64,000 nt of DNA, from positions 186,001 to 250,000 of the forward strand of contig JALSJP010000001.1 in assembly GCA_026989265.1 (NCBI GenBank). Reading direction: 5' to 3'. Positions 54,579-63,573 of the stretch are shown here, in pieces. Made by a program: the position numbers and the translations under genes. This stretch comes from Micavibrio sp. GTDB lineage: Bacteria; Pseudomonadota; Alphaproteobacteria; Micavibrionales; Micavibrionaceae. Positions within the stretch are counted from its first letter, which is position 1, and every line of letters starts with the position of its first letter. The notes below the pieces were generated by a model. It was not told where the DNA came from. It saw only the letters and a program-made list of their open reading frames with translations, and did no database searches.

Positions 54579-55985
54579 TTAGTTACAGCTACCATTACCA
54601 GCAATAGATGATGGCGGGTTAAAATAACATCCCGGAGCAGGGCAAACCGCGTCAACATAGCGGTCACCATTTGGCGCAGTTACAATATACCCTGTTTTGA
54701 TAGGGTCAATAGAAGAGCATGAAGTACTATCTCTAAGCCCTAAGAAATGCTCATATGGATCAACGCCGCCCGCCGCGCCAGGCACTGGGTTAGCCCCAAT
54801 AAAAGTGCTAGCCCAATTAGGTCGAGGGCCGCTACCAAACAAACCAGTAAGAATAGGGGTTAAAGCCGTCAAACACCCTGCTGGATTAGATGTAGAGCAT
54901 CCAGACACATTAGGTAGCCCATGGGATGCTAAACTACATGCAAGCTCTCCAACACTAGGTAAATAATCAGAAATATTGAAATTATCTGAGGGTACATCAC
55001 ACATAGTCTCTCTGGTTCTAAAGTCGCGCCCAGCAGCAGCTTCATCAGTGTAATTTGGCGTTGTGCTTGCAGCATCCAAGGATGCCAAAGGATAAAAGCC
55101 ATCATGATCGGGAGTTACGCCGAACATACCAGATTCAGCTAGCATATTATAACATTTTGATGCTTGCCATACTTGATTCATTCGAGAACAAGCATAATTT
55201 TGCTTTAAGGCCTCGCCACCGAGTTCAGTAATAACAGAGGAACGCCCGCCAATAAATGTGGCTGGAAAATTATTATCCCCATAATATTGTTTATATTCTG
55301 ATCCATATTCAACAACACAAGCAGCTAAAGTTGGGTTTTCAACAATATCTGCCAGCCTCATAATATTACTTTGTGTTTCACTAGGAGAATTGTCAGATAA
55401 TTGGTCAAGCACAAGCATTTCGAGCACCGCATACATAAGAAAGCCATCTGTTCCTAAGCCTGCACCGAGAGGGTCATTAATCAAGCTAATATTATAAAAC
55501 ACCTCATCAGCATTAATAACAAGCAATCTTGTAAATCTCCCAGCAAGGGAGCCCAAGGCAGATCCAAGCATCCCCCCCATTTCCCCCACTGATGCTTGCG
55601 GGTTACCAGGAAAATTCCCCCCTGAATACCTTGTAAGGTGATTAACAAAAGAATCAAAACATGTCATTTGAAGAACACTATCAGGTCTTGCAATTAAATT
55701 ATTATTTTGTGTAATCTCACGCTGCCCCTCTTGCCACGCACGATCCTTTAGAACTTCCCAAAATTCTGGGTCACAAGTCTTACGCTCTGTATCAATAAGA
55801 GGATTAAGAATCACCCGAATAGGTGCAAGTATAGTATTTTGAGGTTCTGGCAATCCGCCATAATCCTCCTCAACAGTAATGGGAACGCTAGCGGCGCGCA
55901 CAATGGATGTGTCAAGAAGAACAACAATAAAAACCATTATATATATAAAACGAGTAAAAACAGACAAATCACTTTTCCAAATCAT
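54579..55985 (-). CDS. secreted cysteine-containing protein, unrecognised (468 aa)
   Basis: 468 residues. A signal sequence with a hydrophobic core (FIYIMVFIVVLLDTSIVRA) predicts export. The mature protein contains around sixteen cysteines, several closely spaced near the C terminus (FNISDYLPSVGELACSLASH, VSGCSTSNPAGC, CPAPGCYF), suggesting disulfides. A segment CDPEFWEVLKDRAWQEGQRE and SVLQMTCFDSFVNHL look conserved, as in proteins found near conjugation or type IV secretion loci, but no such genes are here and I do not assign the family. AAAGGTGG lies eight bases before the start. Confidence 0.65.
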   Translation of the reverse strand: MIWKSDLSVFTRFIYIMVFIVVLLDTSIVRAASVPITVEEDYGGLPEPQNTILAPIRVILNPLIDTERKTCDPEFWEVLKDRAWQEGQREITQNNNLIARPDSVLQMTCFDSFVNHLTRYSGGNFPGNPQASVGEMGGMLGSALGSLAGRFTRLLVINADEVFYNISLINDPLGAGLGTDGFLMYAVLEMLVLDQLSDNSPSETQSNIMRLADIVENPTLAACVVEYGSEYKQYYGDNNFPATFIGGRSSVITELGGEALKQNYACSRMNQVWQASKCYNMLAESGMFGVTPDHDGFYPLASLDAASTTPNYTDEAAAGRDFRTRETMCDVPSDNFNISDYLPSVGELACSLASHGLPNVSGCSTSNPAGCLTALTPILTGLFGSGPRPNWASTFIGANPVPGAAGGVDPYEHFLGLRDSTSCSSIDPIKTGYIVTAPNGDRYVDAVCPAPGCYFNPPSSIAGNGSCN

Positions 55986-56049
55986 AAAATAACCACCTTT
56001 AACAGCTTAGCATATAGGAAAAGCATCTGCATAGTTTTGAATTATATAA

Positions 56050-56481
56050 TTATATCATCGATTGATAATTTTGGTCATTCATTTCTTGAATATCATCTTC
56101 TGAAAGATCAAAATGCCGCCCAAGCTCTTCTATAATGACTTGGCGCATCAATATTTGCAAGTCCTCGCCAGTCTCACTCCACATATCAAGAAGAGGTCTT
56201 CTGTAAAGCACTAAAACATCGTCGTTACTTGCCGTTTTTTGTTCAATCCCTGGCGCAATAGATTTGCCACTTTTATATAAAGCAAGCAGATCAAACGGAT
56301 CATCTAGGCTTAAATCATCTTGCAAGGTTTCATCGGCCATATCTTCAATGATAAGGATTAGCTCTTCGCAATGGCATGATAGCTCCTCAGGCAGTGACTC
56401 CGCTATAAGCTCGCCAATCACCTCTAAATCCTCAAGGCTTGGGGCGGTTGTGTAATTCATGATAATGCGCTTAGTATTCAT
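56050..56481 (-). CDS. zincin-family protein with a lost HExxH motif
   Basis: About 143 residues from the first ATG (56481); a longer frame opens only with TTG. It resembles the small DUF1025/Zincin_1 metallopeptidase-like family: APSLEDLEVIGELIAESLPE, a middle DDPFDLLALYKSGKSIAPG, and the terminal RQVIIEELGRHFDLSEDDIQ. In the family this last block carries HExGHHFG; here it reads IEELGRHFD, so the first zinc histidine is isoleucine and the second is arginine. Zinc peptidase activity is therefore unlikely. The core is otherwise complete. Confidence 0.75.
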   Translation of the reverse strand: MNTKRIIMNYTTAPSLEDLEVIGELIAESLPEELSCHCEELILIIEDMADETLQDDLSLDDPFDLLALYKSGKSIAPGIEQKTASNDDVLVLYRRPLLDMWSETGEDLQILMRQVIIEELGRHFDLSEDDIQEMNDQNYQSMI

Positions 56482-56580
56482 AAAAAAGCATATTATTGTG
56501 AGTCGCCAAGGCAATCAATATTTTAAATGAAGTTTCCAGCAAAATAATGTATAATAATTATATATGAAAGGATTCGCACC

Positions 56581-56757
56581 ATGGAACTTCCCGCATCGAT
56601 AGCAGCAAGCGCTGCACTTGCACGTCAAAACATGACAATGTCAGTGATTAAGCAAAATGCCGAGCAAGGGAAAGCCATTGCAAATATAATTGAGAATTCA
56701 ATTATATCCACTCCTGTTAATGGCACTCGCGGAGTTAGTGTTAATTTCTCAGTTTAA
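56581..56757 (+). CDS. 58-residue small protein
   Basis: A 58-codon gene too small for common gene-finding cut-offs. [20 protein letters not shown] is followed by [20 protein letters not shown] and a polar end. AAAGGA lies nine bases before the ATG. The composition (Ala-rich, amphipathic helix, no cysteines) resembles the small putative motility-associated YjfB-like family, but the match is weak. Its stop overlaps the hemA stop by four bases on the other strand. Confidence 0.6.
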   Translation: MELPASIAASAALARQNMTMSVIKQNAEQGKAIANIIENSIISTPVNGTRGVSVNFSV

Positions 56758-57980
56758 GCGGCAACACTACCCAGCATACTATGATTGCGCCATAGATCCT
56801 GCAAAGCATTAGCCATAAATTTAACATCATCAAGAGAGTGCGCCGCCGTAGCGGTTAGGCGCAAACGCTCTGTCCCACGCGGAACAGTGGGATAGTTAAT
56901 TGGCTGCACATATATATTATACTCACGCATAAGGATATCGGTTACATCCTTGCAGCATGTAGCCTCCCCCACAACCAGCGGAACTATATGGCTCTCGCCT
57001 TTCATGAATGGCAGTCCCGCTTCACTAAGCATTGATTTAAGCAACGCCACATTTTCACGCACTTTTGCGCGCTCAACGCCCGAGACTTTCAAATGTTCAA
57101 CAGCAGCCATAGCGGCGGCAGATACAGCGGGCGGCAAAGCGGTGGTGAATATAAAGCTTGGTGAGTAAGAGCGCACAGCGTCAATTATAGCAGTATTAGC
57201 AGTAATAAACCCGCCCATAGCACCATATCCCTTGCCAAACGTCCCCTCAATAACATCAATACGATCCATAAGCCCGCGCTCTTCTGCGATTCCTCCGCCA
57301 CGAGAACCATATAAACCAACGGCATGCACTTCATCAAGATAAGTCATTGCATTATATTTATCCGCAAGATCCGCAATTTCCTTGATCGGCGCAATGTCAC
57401 CCTCCATAGAATAAACGGATTCAAATACAATGATTTTAGGGCGCTTTATATCGACGGATTTAAGTAAATCCTCCAAATGTTCTAAATCATTATGGCGGTA
57501 AATAAGTTTTTGCTGCTTGCTGTCTTTCATGCCATGGATCATAGATGCGTGATTAAGCTCATCCGAGAAGAATGCACATTCAGGTAGTAGCTTACCCAGC
57601 GTGCCAAGTGCGCCCTCATTAGCAACATACCCCGAAGACATAACAAGCCCCGCCTCTTTATTGTGAAGATCGGCAACGCACGCCTCAAGTTCAACAACAT
57701 AGCGGGTTGTCCCCGAAATATTACGAGTGCCACCCGCCCCTGCGCCTGAATTTTCTAATGCCTCGCGCGCGGCTTTTATGACCTTCGGGTGTTGCCCCAT
57801 AGCTAGATAATCATTATTACACCATATAGTAACTTCTTTTTCTGTGCCGTTAGGGCTGCGATAAACAGCCTTAGGAAAGCGCCCCGCTTTGCGCTCAAGA
57901 TTAGCAAAAATTCTATAACGCCCCTCAGACTTAACCGCGTCAACGCATTTTTGGTAATGCTTATTATAATCTATAGACAT
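56754..57980 (-). CDS. hemA: 5-aminolevulinate synthase
   Basis: PLP enzyme making 5-aminolevulinate from glycine and succinyl-CoA, the C4 route to heme found in alphaproteobacteria and mitochondria. 408 residues; [20 protein letters not shown] at the N terminus, [25 protein letters not shown], the PLP aspartate in [13 protein letters not shown] and the Schiff-base lysine in [13 protein letters not shown] are standard. Length is typical. In many relatives it is regulated by iron through Irr/Fur; I did not find an operator by eye. Confidence 0.97.
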   Translation of the reverse strand: MSIDYNKHYQKCVDAVKSEGRYRIFANLERKAGRFPKAVYRSPNGTEKEVTIWCNNDYLAMGQHPKVIKAAREALENSGAGAGGTRNISGTTRYVVELEACVADLHNKEAGLVMSSGYVANEGALGTLGKLLPECAFFSDELNHASMIHGMKDSKQQKLIYRHNDLEHLEDLLKSVDIKRPKIIVFESVYSMEGDIAPIKEIADLADKYNAMTYLDEVHAVGLYGSRGGGIAEERGLMDRIDVIEGTFGKGYGAMGGFITANTAIIDAVRSYSPSFIFTTALPPAVSAAAMAAVEHLKVSGVERAKVRENVALLKSMLSEAGLPFMKGESHIVPLVVGEATCCKDVTDILMREYNIYVQPINYPTVPRGTERLRLTATAAHSLDDVKFMANALQDLWRNHSMLGSVAA

Positions 57981-58086
57981 ATGACCTACTCTTTCACTAT
58001 CCGCTTATTATTGTCTTTTACAGCAAAATATCAAGATTTTCCTTTAATTATTTTTATAGTTTGCAGAAATGCGCTATTACTTAATA

Positions 58087-58845
58087 ATGATAGTAAGCTT
58101 TGGTTATATATGTATGGAATTGCAAATGGATATAAGCGGCGAGCTTGCATTTCCATGCGCGGTAAAGTCCAGAAATTCTCATCTAGTTATCGGGGGTAGT
58201 GCCACTAACCAAGCAATATCAGCGGCAAGATGCGGGGCTAAAGCCTCTTTGATCGGCACTATAGGTAATGATATTTTCGGGAAAACTATATTAGCTACAT
58301 TAAGAAGAGAAGGCATTCACAGCTCTGGAATAGTTAAATCAGATGAACCAACCTCTATAATCAACTCTATAACCATCCCCAACGGTCAGCAAGCCTCTAT
58401 AATAATGGAAGGAGCAAGTAACAATATATCTGCAAAGCAAATTCCTGATAATTTACTCAATGAAAAGACATTGTTGCTACTGCAAAATGATATAAATATA
58501 GAGACAAATACAGATATCCTAAAACGCTGCAAAAAAGGCGGGGCAAAATCTATAATATGCGTAAGCCATGAAAATAATATAGATAAAGCTCTATTTGATT
58601 ATTCAGATATCCAGATAATAAATGAGCAAGTTTCTTACTGTGATAATAAAAGTACTATTAAGGTAAAATACACAAGCAAAGCATTCGATGCATTTTGCGG
58701 TAGCTTCGCCGCATGTTTTCAAGCAGGGCTAGCCTTAGAGCTATCCACAAAATACGGGCATGTAGCAGCTCAAAAATATATGGAGAGTGGTAGCTTTCCC
58801 TATATTTGTGATATAGAAGAAGATGTCAAAAACCTAAAAGCTTAG
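58087..58845 (+). CDS. degenerate PfkB-family carbohydrate kinase
   Basis: 252 residues from 58087 (an ATG at 58069 adds six). The fold matches ribokinase/PfkB: an N-terminal strand MIVSFGYICMELQMDISGE, the first signature GGSATNQAISAARCGAKASL, then IGTIGNDIFGKTIL. The second signature, normally DTTGAGDAF, reads YTSKAFDAFCGSFAACF: the aspartate base is kept but the GAGD anion hole is changed to KAFD. The chain is ~50 residues shorter than a normal member. Kinase activity is doubtful. It is convergent with the TetR gene, whose end overlaps by 20 bases. Confidence 0.7.
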   Translation: MIVSFGYICMELQMDISGELAFPCAVKSRNSHLVIGGSATNQAISAARCGAKASLIGTIGNDIFGKTILATLRREGIHSSGIVKSDEPTSIINSITIPNGQQASIIMEGASNNISAKQIPDNLLNEKTLLLLQNDINIETNTDILKRCKKGGAKSIICVSHENNIDKALFDYSDIQIINEQVSYCDNKSTIKVKYTSKAFDAFCGSFAACFQAGLALELSTKYGHVAAQKYMESGSFPYICDIEEDVKNLKA

Positions 58846-59392
58846 CCGCCCTATCTGCACGCTCAAGCGTCTTATCCAAATACGCCATTGTTTTGGATAA
58901 ATCTTCGCTATCATCCTTAATCCAAACCATTAAGACTTTAATGTAAACACCTGTTAAGCCAGTAACTTTTATCGCCCCGCTAATTCCAGAAATTTCTATT
59001 CCAGATATTTCAAGCATCCAGCTCATAGAGCGACATAAATGCGGCATAGAGATAATAACTTGCTTAGGGTCGCACTTAAAGGACTCTAATATCGCACAAA
59101 CGCCATCGCGATGTTCGTTTAATGCCTCATAGCGATCCATCATAAGGTCAAATAAGCGCTCGCGCTCACTGTCAGAATTATCACCAGAAACATCAATATC
59201 ATCTAGTAACTTTTTATCAATCGCCCGCCCTAGCATGGTAAGGATATCGCTTTTATCATCAATGGCATCATATAAATCAGAGGCGCTTATGCCTGCATGC
59301 TCTGCTATATCGCGCAAGCTTGTATATTCCCAGCCCTGCTCTACCGCCAAATGCAGCGCCGAATCAATGATTTTCTTACTTTTTTTATCCAT
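58826..59392 (-). CDS. TetR-family transcriptional regulator
   Basis: 188 residues with an N-terminal helix-turn-helix: KIIDSALHLAVEQGWEYTSL followed by RDIAEHAGISASDLYDAIDD. The C-terminal ligand domain is unrecognised; it contains HLCRSMSWMLEISGIEISG. Position next to two sugar-kinase-family genes suggests, but does not prove, regulation of either. It overlaps the degenerate kinase gene at the 3' end. Confidence 0.83.
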   Translation of the reverse strand: MDKKSKKIIDSALHLAVEQGWEYTSLRDIAEHAGISASDLYDAIDDKSDILTMLGRAIDKKLLDDIDVSGDNSDSERERLFDLMMDRYEALNEHRDGVCAILESFKCDPKQVIISMPHLCRSMSWMLEISGIEISGISGAIKVTGLTGVYIKVLMVWIKDDSEDLSKTMAYLDKTLERADRAAKLLGF

Positions 59393-59502
59393 GCTATTGC
59401 TCTTACCCTATAATTTAGTATAGAGATAGAACAATATTTTTTAAAATCACACAAGACTAGTGAAATTAAATATAATCATTCATATCTTTATCTGGACAAG
59501 GC

Positions 59503-59577
59503 ATGAGTGACGACAAGTATTTTAATACTTTAGGATACGAAATAACGATGTTCCAGATGAATAGAGGAATGATTTAA
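59503..59577 (+). CDS. possible 24-residue leader ORF
   Basis: ATG at 59503, preceded by ACAAGG, opens a 24-codon frame (MSDDKYFNTLGYEI, then TMFQMNRGMI) that stops immediately before the kinase start (TAAATG). It could couple translation or be accidental. The AGAGGA that serves the kinase lies within it. Confidence 0.25.
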   Translation: MSDDKYFNTLGYEITMFQMNRGMI

Positions 59578-60570
59578 ATGTCCAGCACGAAATACGGAGT
59601 AATAGCAGTAGGCAACGCGCTTGTTGATGTCATATCACAAGTTTCTGAAGAGTTTATAGCAAAACAAAGCGACGATCACGGCATGGAAAAAGGCGCTATG
59701 ACATTGGTTGAAGAGGAGCGCGCGGTTGAGCTTTATTCTCAAATGTCCAAAAGCCTAGAGACTTCTGGCGGCTCTGCTGCTAATACAATGGCTGGATTTG
59801 CTTCATTTGGCGGCAAGGGCGCATTTACTGGCAAGGTTGCAGATGATGCGCTTGGTAAGGTTTTTCAAGAAGATATACGTTCATTAGGCGTTAATTTTGA
59901 AACGCAACCACTTATAGTTGGCGCGTCTACAGGGCGCTGCATGATATTAGTTACACCTGATGCAGACAGAACAATGAACACATTTCTTGGGGCGAGCATT
60001 GAGCTAAGCCCTATTGATATTGATCAAAACATCATTGCTTCCGCGCAAATAACTTATCTTGAAGGCTATTTATTTGATCGCGCCCAAGCAAAAGCAGCAT
60101 TCATTGCCGCGGCTAATTACGCGCATGAAGCGGGGCATAAAATTGCCCTCACCCTATCCGATCCATTTTGCGTAGATCGCCACCGCCACGACTTTTTAGA
60201 CCTTGTGGAAAACCATGTGGATATATTGTTCGCAAATGAGGATGAAATAAAATCCCTGTTCATGCAAGAAGAGTTTGACGATGCGATAAGCGCAATAAGC
60301 AAGCATGTTGATATTGCCGCAATAACTCGCAGTGAAAAAGGCGCGGTTATTATCTCTAAAGGCGAGCAAATAAAAATTGATGCCGTCCCTGTTGAAAATG
60401 TAATTGATACAACTGGCGCAGGCGACCAATTCGCGGCTGGCTTTTTATATGGTCTTACCGAAGGAAAACCACTTGCGGAATGCGGAAAGCTAGGCGCAAT
60501 CGCTGCCGCCGAAGTTATATCTCATATAGGTCCAAGGCCAGCGGTTAAGCTCGCCGATCTAGCGGCTTAA
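59578..60570 (+). CDS. PfkB-family kinase, adenosine-kinase type
   Basis: 330 residues with intact signatures: a first block SGGSAANTMAGFASFGGKGAF, and the ATP/anion-hole block DTTGAGDQFAAGFLYGL with the catalytic aspartate. The N-terminal GNALVDVISQV and the length match the alphaproteobacterial adenosine kinase branch of the family, so phosphorylation of adenosine or a related nucleoside or sugar is likely. AGAGGA lies ten bases before the start. The degenerate relative is 0.7 kb upstream. Confidence 0.85.
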   Translation: MSSTKYGVIAVGNALVDVISQVSEEFIAKQSDDHGMEKGAMTLVEEERAVELYSQMSKSLETSGGSAANTMAGFASFGGKGAFTGKVADDALGKVFQEDIRSLGVNFETQPLIVGASTGRCMILVTPDADRTMNTFLGASIELSPIDIDQNIIASAQITYLEGYLFDRAQAKAAFIAAANYAHEAGHKIALTLSDPFCVDRHRHDFLDLVENHVDILFANEDEIKSLFMQEEFDDAISAISKHVDIAAITRSEKGAVIISKGEQIKIDAVPVENVIDTTGAGDQFAAGFLYGLTEGKPLAECGKLGAIAAAEVISHIGPRPAVKLADLAA

Positions 60571-60591
60571 ACCCAACTTAGATTACATAAC

Positions 60592-60620
60592 TTGACTTAA
60601 GTCTCTTTGTTCTATACATT
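60592..60620 (+). promoter_or_regulatory. promoter of the 193-residue secreted-protein gene
   Basis: TTGACT (592-597), a 17-base spacer and TACATT (615-620) lie about 30 bases before the ATG at 60652. The -35 box matches those of rpsD and rpmB. Confidence 0.5.
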
Positions 60621-60651
60621 ACTATAAATTATATAGATATAGGGACTTAAC

Positions 60652-61233
60652 ATGAGCGTAAAATTACCGACATTATTTCTAATGGCAACGGTTGCATCTA
60701 ACGCAGTTACGGCGGGAAGCCCCGTAGATGACTTCATAGAAGGTGTTTCTGGGAATAATGCATGGAACACCACATCAACTTGCGTAGCCTCTGCAAAAAA
60801 TAGAGAATTTTTTGATCACGTCAATATACCTAACTGTATCAAAAACAAGTTTAATAAACTGGAGAAAGTAATATCTGATGATAAAATATACATTCTTGAA
60901 GGTGGAGATCAAATTTATATATATGACGCTGATGATGGTCACGCAAAAGGTCGAATCAATTTAACTTGGGATACAGTGCAACCTGAACATAGCGAAAATG
61001 ATATCCCATATAACAATTTAACCAATAGAGCCAAAAGAGAATTCCAATCAGCTATTCTAGCTGTCTGCGGCAACATATTACAAAACAAATATAATGTAAC
61101 TAACAAAACCCAAGAAGAAATAAATGCCTATTACGAAGAACACCCTAGAATGAACAATAAATACGGCGTGCATATTGGAATAAATAATCGCATAAAAAAT
61201 ATTGAACAATTTGTAGAAGAGCGTTGCCCCTAA
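60652..61233 (+). CDS. small exported protein, unrecognised (193 aa)
   Basis: 193 residues with a short signal-like N terminus (PTLFLMATVASNAVTA, cleavage before GSPVDD likely). The mature part has four cysteines in two pairs (TSTCVAS, IPNCIKN, LAVCGNI, EERCP) and many Asn, Asp and Lys. It resembles no family I know. AGGG lies upstream of the ATG. Its stop overlaps the end of the macro-domain gene by four bases. Confidence 0.6.
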   Translation: MSVKLPTLFLMATVASNAVTAGSPVDDFIEGVSGNNAWNTTSTCVASAKNREFFDHVNIPNCIKNKFNKLEKVISDDKIYILEGGDQIYIYDADDGHAKGRINLTWDTVQPEHSENDIPYNNLTNRAKREFQSAILAVCGNILQNKYNVTNKTQEEINAYYEEHPRMNNKYGVHIGINNRIKNIEQFVEERCP

Positions 61234-61793
61234 CCTTCCCAGCCATTTGCGCGTAGACTACGCTCAAAATGTTCCATCATGTCCCTATCTTGGCAGGATA
61301 TGCGAACCTCTTTAAAGCTTTCCGACATACGGTCACTTATACCTTGCACTATAAGACGCGCGGCTTTTGCCTTTGGATATGCCCCCTTGCCTGATGCAAG
61401 CGGCGGAAAAGCAATGGTTTCAAGCAACATACAGCGCGATAGCTCCATAATTTTGCGCACTACGCCCGATAAATGCGCATCATTCATATCAAATTCAGTG
61501 CGAAAATGCGGCAATATTCCAACAAATATATGCTTAGCTGGTAGCTCAAATGCAGGGATAGCGTAAACATCGCCCGCCCTTGGCTTATATATATTATCCA
61601 AGATAAATTCATCCAGATTATGCCCGCTCGCCGCCATAACGGATTTGTTTATACTTCCGCGATAATCAAGTGTTTGAGGGATAATAATAGCGATAGCATC
61701 AACCTCTTGCAAGGCAACATCTCCGCGCACCAAGTTAATGCGCTCAAAAAACGAGTTGGAGGATTGCCCTGATTTTGATATTACTAACTTCAT
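61230..61793 (-). CDS. macro-domain protein
   Basis: 187 residues with an Appr-1''-p/ADP-ribose-binding macro fold: INLVRGDVALQEVDAIAIII (the strand-loop usually reading GDI...DAIVNAAN), then a Gly-containing phosphate loop LASGKGAYPKAKAARLIVQG (normally SGxxGxP). The alanine-asparagine part of the substrate loop reads IIPQ, and FPPLASGKGAYP keeps the SG-KG pattern, so ADP-ribose binding is plausible, although key Asn and Gly residues differ. Its start codon overlaps that of the divergent binding-protein gene (CATG). Confidence 0.75.
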   Translation of the reverse strand: MKLVISKSGQSSNSFFERINLVRGDVALQEVDAIAIIIPQTLDYRGSINKSVMAASGHNLDEFILDNIYKPRAGDVYAIPAFELPAKHIFVGILPHFRTEFDMNDAHLSGVVRKIMELSRCMLLETIAFPPLASGKGAYPKAKAARLIVQGISDRMSESFKEVRISCQDRDMMEHFERSLRANGWEG

Positions 61794-63480
61794 GATAAAA
61801 TATTATACAGCTATTATTACTATTTCCTTTATTTTTATAAGTTTTCCTGCTCAAGCGGAAGATAAAATATTTGGTCTTGCCATGCATGGGCAAGCTAAAT
61901 ATAGCGATAAAGACACTCACCTTGCCTATGTGAATGCTAATGCTCCTAAAGGCGGAGGGCTCAAAATCGCGGCGATAGGCACGTTTGACAGCCTCAACCC
62001 CTACTCTATCAAAGGGATAGCGGCAAAAAACATGAATCTTGTTTATGACCGACTGATGCGCAGAGTTTGGGATGAACCATTTACAATGTACCCTCTAATC
62101 GCCGAGCATGTAGAAATGGCGCAAGACAGATCATGGATAATATTTCACATTAATCCAAAAGCGCGCTTTCATGATGACACGCCAATAACCGCGCAAGATG
62201 TTTTATTCTCCTATAAGACACTAAAAGAGCATGGCAGACCAAATATGCGCAATATTTATAAGCTTGTATCAAAAGCGGAAATATTAGACGCAAACATCAT
62301 CAAATTCAGCTTAAGCGAGGATAGAACACGTGAAACTGTAATGATAATAGCAATGATGCCCGTATTATCCCAAAAATGGTGGGGCGAGCGTGAATTTAAC
62401 TCCACAACAATTGAAATGCCCCTGCTTAATGGTGCTTACCGCATAAAAGAGTTTGATATAGGGCGGAAAATCACCTATGAGCGCGCTTCTGATTATTGGG
62501 CTAAAGATTTATTTGTAAATAAAGGGCAGTATAATTTTGACACTGTAACTTATGAATATTTCCGCGATGATACTATCGCATTAGAAGCATTCAAAAAAGG
62601 TGATCTAAATCTCCGCCGTGAATGGGATGTTGGCAAATGGAATGCAGCTTATAATGGCATGATAAAAGATAATACGCAGCTAAACTCCCCCCATCAAAGA
62701 CCAGAGCGCGCGCATGGCTTTATATTTAACCTGCGCCGCGAGCCATTTAATGATATAAATGTACGCAAGGCTTTGTCACTTGCTTTTGATTATGATTGGG
62801 TGGCTAAAAATATTTTCCACGGCGAGTTTAAGCGTATAGAAAGCTTTTTTCCTAACTCATCCTTAAAATACCCCATATTACATGAAAAGATGGATTTATC
62901 CCTTCGTCAAAAATTGAAAATAGCATCAGGTATTTTGCAAGATGCAGGCTGGATTATTGAGAATGGCAAGCTTGTCAATAAAGATACAAGTAAGCCATTT
63001 AGCTTTGAGCTTATGATTTCAACCAAGCAAGAAGAAAAAATAGCTATAACATATCAAAAAACGCTACAAAGACTTGGCATTGATATGCGCATAAGAATGA
63101 ATGACAGCGCAACATTCCAGAAACGCAAAAGCATCTATGACTATGATATGATTGCATTTTTCTGGCAAAACAGCCTCTCCCCAGGAACAGAGCAAGCTCT
63201 ATACTGGTCATGCGCCGCCGCTAATGAGCCGTCGCGATTTAATTATTCAGGAATATGCAACGCTGAGCTTGATAATTTTGTAGAAAAAATAGCGGATGCA
63301 AAAACCTATGATGATTTAACAAAATATGCGCATGAAATTGATCGTATATTACTATCACAATATATTTCCATACCACTATTTTACAAAGGTTTGGACTATA
63401 TAGCTCATCACAAAAATATAAAGCATAGCGATATAGTGCCGATATATGGGGCAGTCATTGAAAGCTGGTGGATGGATTAA
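61792..63480 (+). CDS. YejA-like extracellular solute-binding protein (family 5)
   Basis: 562 residues from 61792; a longer frame (61738) runs back over the divergent gene. A signal peptide (AIITISFIFISFPAQA) precedes the mature family-5 SBP: EDKIFGLAMHGQAKYSDKD, FDSLNPYSIKGIAAKNMNLV, and RAHGFIFNLRREPFNDINVR in the second domain. The pattern agrees best with YejA, the microcin C/oligopeptide ABC-transporter binding protein. The ABC permease and ATPase genes are not seen here. No clear ribosome site lies before 61792. Confidence 0.85.
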   Translation: MIKYYTAIITISFIFISFPAQAEDKIFGLAMHGQAKYSDKDTHLAYVNANAPKGGGLKIAAIGTFDSLNPYSIKGIAAKNMNLVYDRLMRRVWDEPFTMYPLIAEHVEMAQDRSWIIFHINPKARFHDDTPITAQDVLFSYKTLKEHGRPNMRNIYKLVSKAEILDANIIKFSLSEDRTRETVMIIAMMPVLSQKWWGEREFNSTTIEMPLLNGAYRIKEFDIGRKITYERASDYWAKDLFVNKGQYNFDTVTYEYFRDDTIALEAFKKGDLNLRREWDVGKWNAAYNGMIKDNTQLNSPHQRPERAHGFIFNLRREPFNDINVRKALSLAFDYDWVAKNIFHGEFKRIESFFPNSSLKYPILHEKMDLSLRQKLKIASGILQDAGWIIENGKLVNKDTSKPFSFELMISTKQEEKIAITYQKTLQRLGIDMRIRMNDSATFQKRKSIYDYDMIAFFWQNSLSPGTEQALYWSCAAANEPSRFNYSGICNAELDNFVEKIADAKTYDDLTKYAHEIDRILLSQYISIPLFYKGLDYIAHHKNIKHSDIVPIYGAVIESWWMD

Positions 63481-63499
63481 AATAATCAATATAATTATA

Positions 63500-63528
63500 T
63501 TGAGGTTAAACATTATTCTTGCTATGAT
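63500..63528 (+). promoter_or_regulatory. promoter of the truncated secreted-protein gene
   Basis: TTGAGG (500-505), a 17-base spacer and TATGAT (523-528) lie 45 bases before the ATG at 63574. Confidence 0.45.
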
Positions 63529-63573
63529 TCTAACTGGTTTATTATAAACTTGTCACAAAATAGAGATCTTCCC

